Origin: Peptococcaceae bacterium
GTDB lineage: Bacteria > Bacillota > Desulfotomaculia > Desulfotomaculales > UBA12532
Assembly: GCA_003445475.1 (NCBI GenBank)
Contig: DMDP01000015.1
Span: forward strand, 542 to 7,552
Direction: 5' to 3'
DNA: 7,011 nucleotides
Shown piece by piece: positions 5,985-7,011 of this stretch. The position numbers and the translations under genes were made by a program. The notes beneath the pieces were generated by a model that searched no databases, was not told the origin of the DNA, and saw nothing but the letters and a program-made list of their open reading frames with translations. How positions within the stretch are numbered: the first letter of the stretch is position 1; every line of letters begins with the position of its first letter.

Positions 5985-6092
5985 TTGCTCGGCATACCCG
6001 ACCCGCAGGTCTGGCTGGCGTACTTGCTGAGTATCCTGTCGGGTTTACTGTGCGTGATTTACGGGGTTTGGAAGTGGCACAGCGATACTTGA
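5985..6092 (+). CDS. 35-residue one-helix membrane protein, probable symporter accessory peptide
   Basis: TTG start at 5985 preceded by GGGAGGTGA (5969-5977), an excellent ribosome binding site at 7 bases; stop TGA 6090-6092. The protein begins MLGIPDPQVWLAYLLS, continues through a hydrophobic helix (about residues 9-28) and ends with the polar VWKWHSDT. It lies 17 bases ahead of a sodium:solute symporter gene. I recall small proteins of this shape (MLGIPDP start, one helix, directly before a symporter gene) in other Firmicutes, annotated as symporter small accessory protein; this is memory, not a search result. The role is presumably to assemble, stabilise or regulate the carrier in the membrane. 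The non-coding 188 bases before it contain the zinc operon promoter on the other strand; I see no clear promoter for this gene, only the small palindrome GTTGCACAAC (5945-5954). Confidence 0.8.
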   Translation: MLGIPDPQVWLAYLLSILSGLLCVIYGVWKWHSDT

Positions 6093-6109
6093 TGTAAGGA
6101 GATGAGGAA

Positions 6110-7011
6110 GTGTCCCTTACCGGCATCGTCGTCCTGATTTTGGGGTACCTGGCCGTTACCGCCTATCTGGGATACCTCGGTTACCGGCACACAAGAACGG
6201 CCGCCGATTACCTGGTTGCCGGGGGCAGGGCGCACCCCTTCCTGATGGCGCTGGCGTACGGATCGACCTTTATCAGCACCTCGGCCATCGTCGGTTTCGG
6301 CGGGGTGGCGGCGGCCTATGGCATGGGGTTGTTGTGGCTGGTTTTTGCCAACATCTTCTTTGGGATCTTCATTGCTTTTGTGTTGTACGGGAAGAAAACG
6401 GCTGTTATGGGTAAAGAACTGGGAGCCCACACACTTCCCGAGTTTTTGGGGCGGAGGTTCCGCTCCGACTTCATCCGCCGGGCCGCCGGCGGGATCATCG
6501 CGGTGGCCATGCCCCTGTACGCCGCCGCGGTTATGATCGCCGGCGCCAGGTTCATGGAACAGATGCTGCACATCGATTTCCGCACCGCCGTGCTGATTTT
6601 TGCGGCCATTGTGGGTGCTTATGTCATCACCGGCGGGCTGAAGGGCGTGTTTTATACCGATGCCCTGCAGGCGTCCATCATGCTGGTGGGCATGATCGTG
6701 CTTCTGGTGTTTACTTACGCCCAACTGGGCGGCGTGGCGCCGGCGCACCAGGCACTTACCAATCTCGCCGGGCTGGTCCCCGAAAGCCTTGTATCGAAGG
6801 GACACCAGGGATGGACAAGCATGCCGCTTTTCGGTTCCGAGTTGTGGTGGGTGATGGTCTCCACCTTGATCCTGGGAGTCGGCATCGGCGTGCTGGCTCA
6901 GCCCCAACTGGTTGTTCGTTTTCTGACCGTCCGTGGGCCGCGTGAGCTCAACAGGGGTGTGGTTATCGGCGGGATTTTTATCCTCATCGTTGTGGGTGCC
7001 AGTTACGTTGT
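6110..7011 (+). CDS. Sodium:solute symporter (SSS family), N-terminal ~300 residues, partial at window end
   Basis: The frame opens at GTG 6110 and stays open to the window edge. AAGGAG (6095-6100) lies 9 bases upstream. About eight hydrophobic helices are visible: roughly residues 3-24, 42-66, 74-96, 124-148, 156-175, 183-204, 245-266 and 283-300. Typical SSS features are the AADYLVAGGR segment after helix 1 (31-40), the AYGSTFISTSAIVGFGG helix (49-65) that in this family lines the sodium and substrate sites, GAHTLPEFLGRRF (105-117), TGGLKGVFYTDALQ (174-187) and LAQPQLVVRFLTVR (262-275). It would import an organic solute, perhaps a carboxylate or amino acid, with sodium. The substrate cannot be told from this half, and the later sodium-site helix is outside the window. 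It is most likely co-transcribed with the small membrane protein just before it. Confidence 0.92.
   Translation, partial: MSLTGIVVLILGYLAVTAYLGYLGYRHTRTAADYLVAGGRAHPFLMALAYGSTFISTSAIVGFGGVAAAYGMGLLWLVFANIFFGIFIAFVLYGKKTAVMGKELGAHTLPEFLGRRFRSDFIRRAAGGIIAVAMPLYAAAVMIAGARFMEQMLHIDFRTAVLIFAAIVGAYVITGGLKGVFYTDALQASIMLVGMIVLLVFTYAQLGGVAPAHQALTNLAGLVPESLVSKGHQGWTSMPLFGSELWWVMVSTLILGVGIGVLAQPQLVVRFLTVRGPRELNRGVVIGGIFILIVVGASYV

Noticed and set aside
6059..6907. 282-codon minus-strand frame opposite the symporter gene
   Set aside because: It is rich in His, Gln, Gly and Asp with no domain, and the plus strand encodes a clear SSS transporter.

Overview
The window looks like chromosomal DNA from a GC-rich, anaerobic Firmicute, perhaps a Peptococcaceae- or Moorella-like clostridium. 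This is inferred from strong AGGAGG-type ribosome binding sites, frequent GTG/TTG starts, high GC, an [FeFe] hydrogenase, and a Zur/ZnuABC zinc locus. No species is claimed.

Layout. (1) Bases 1-170 (+) hold the end of a FadR/GntR-type regulator. (2) Bases 264-707 (+) encode a MerR-type regulator, followed directly by a perfect 10-bp hairpin. (3) Bases 884-2701 (+) encode a multi-cluster [FeFe] hydrogenase of the CpI/HydA architecture: 2Fe-2S, His-Cys 4Fe-4S, two 4Fe-4S, H-cluster, small-subunit domain. (4) A convergent minus-strand block, 5796 down to 2763, encodes a Fur/Zur regulator, then a ZnuA-like metal-binding lipoprotein, a ZnuC-like ATPase and a ZnuB-like permease. These are tightly packed or overlapping and form a zinc-uptake operon headed by its own repressor. 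(5) Bases 5805-5863 hold a good minus-strand promoter with two copies of a 12-bp inverted repeat over the start site, the likely Zur operator. (6) Bases 5985-7011 (+), divergent from the zinc operon, encode a 35-residue one-helix membrane protein and then a sodium:solute symporter that runs off the window edge.

How they work together. Zur with zinc bound would block its own operon; under zinc shortage ZnuA captures the metal and ZnuBC imports it. The hydrogenase has no NuoE/NuoF-like partner genes beside it. It could therefore work alone with ferredoxin, or be one subunit of a complex encoded elsewhere. The MerR protein just upstream is a candidate regulator for it. The small protein and symporter are probably co-expressed subunits of one carrier.

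The most notable points are a serine where the classical enzyme has an H-cluster cysteine ligand, the tandem operator of the zinc operon, and the tiny membrane protein ahead of the symporter. I see no mobile element, CRISPR array, tRNA or rRNA. No gene-free stretch exceeds 300 bases; the longest is 188 bases (5797-5984).
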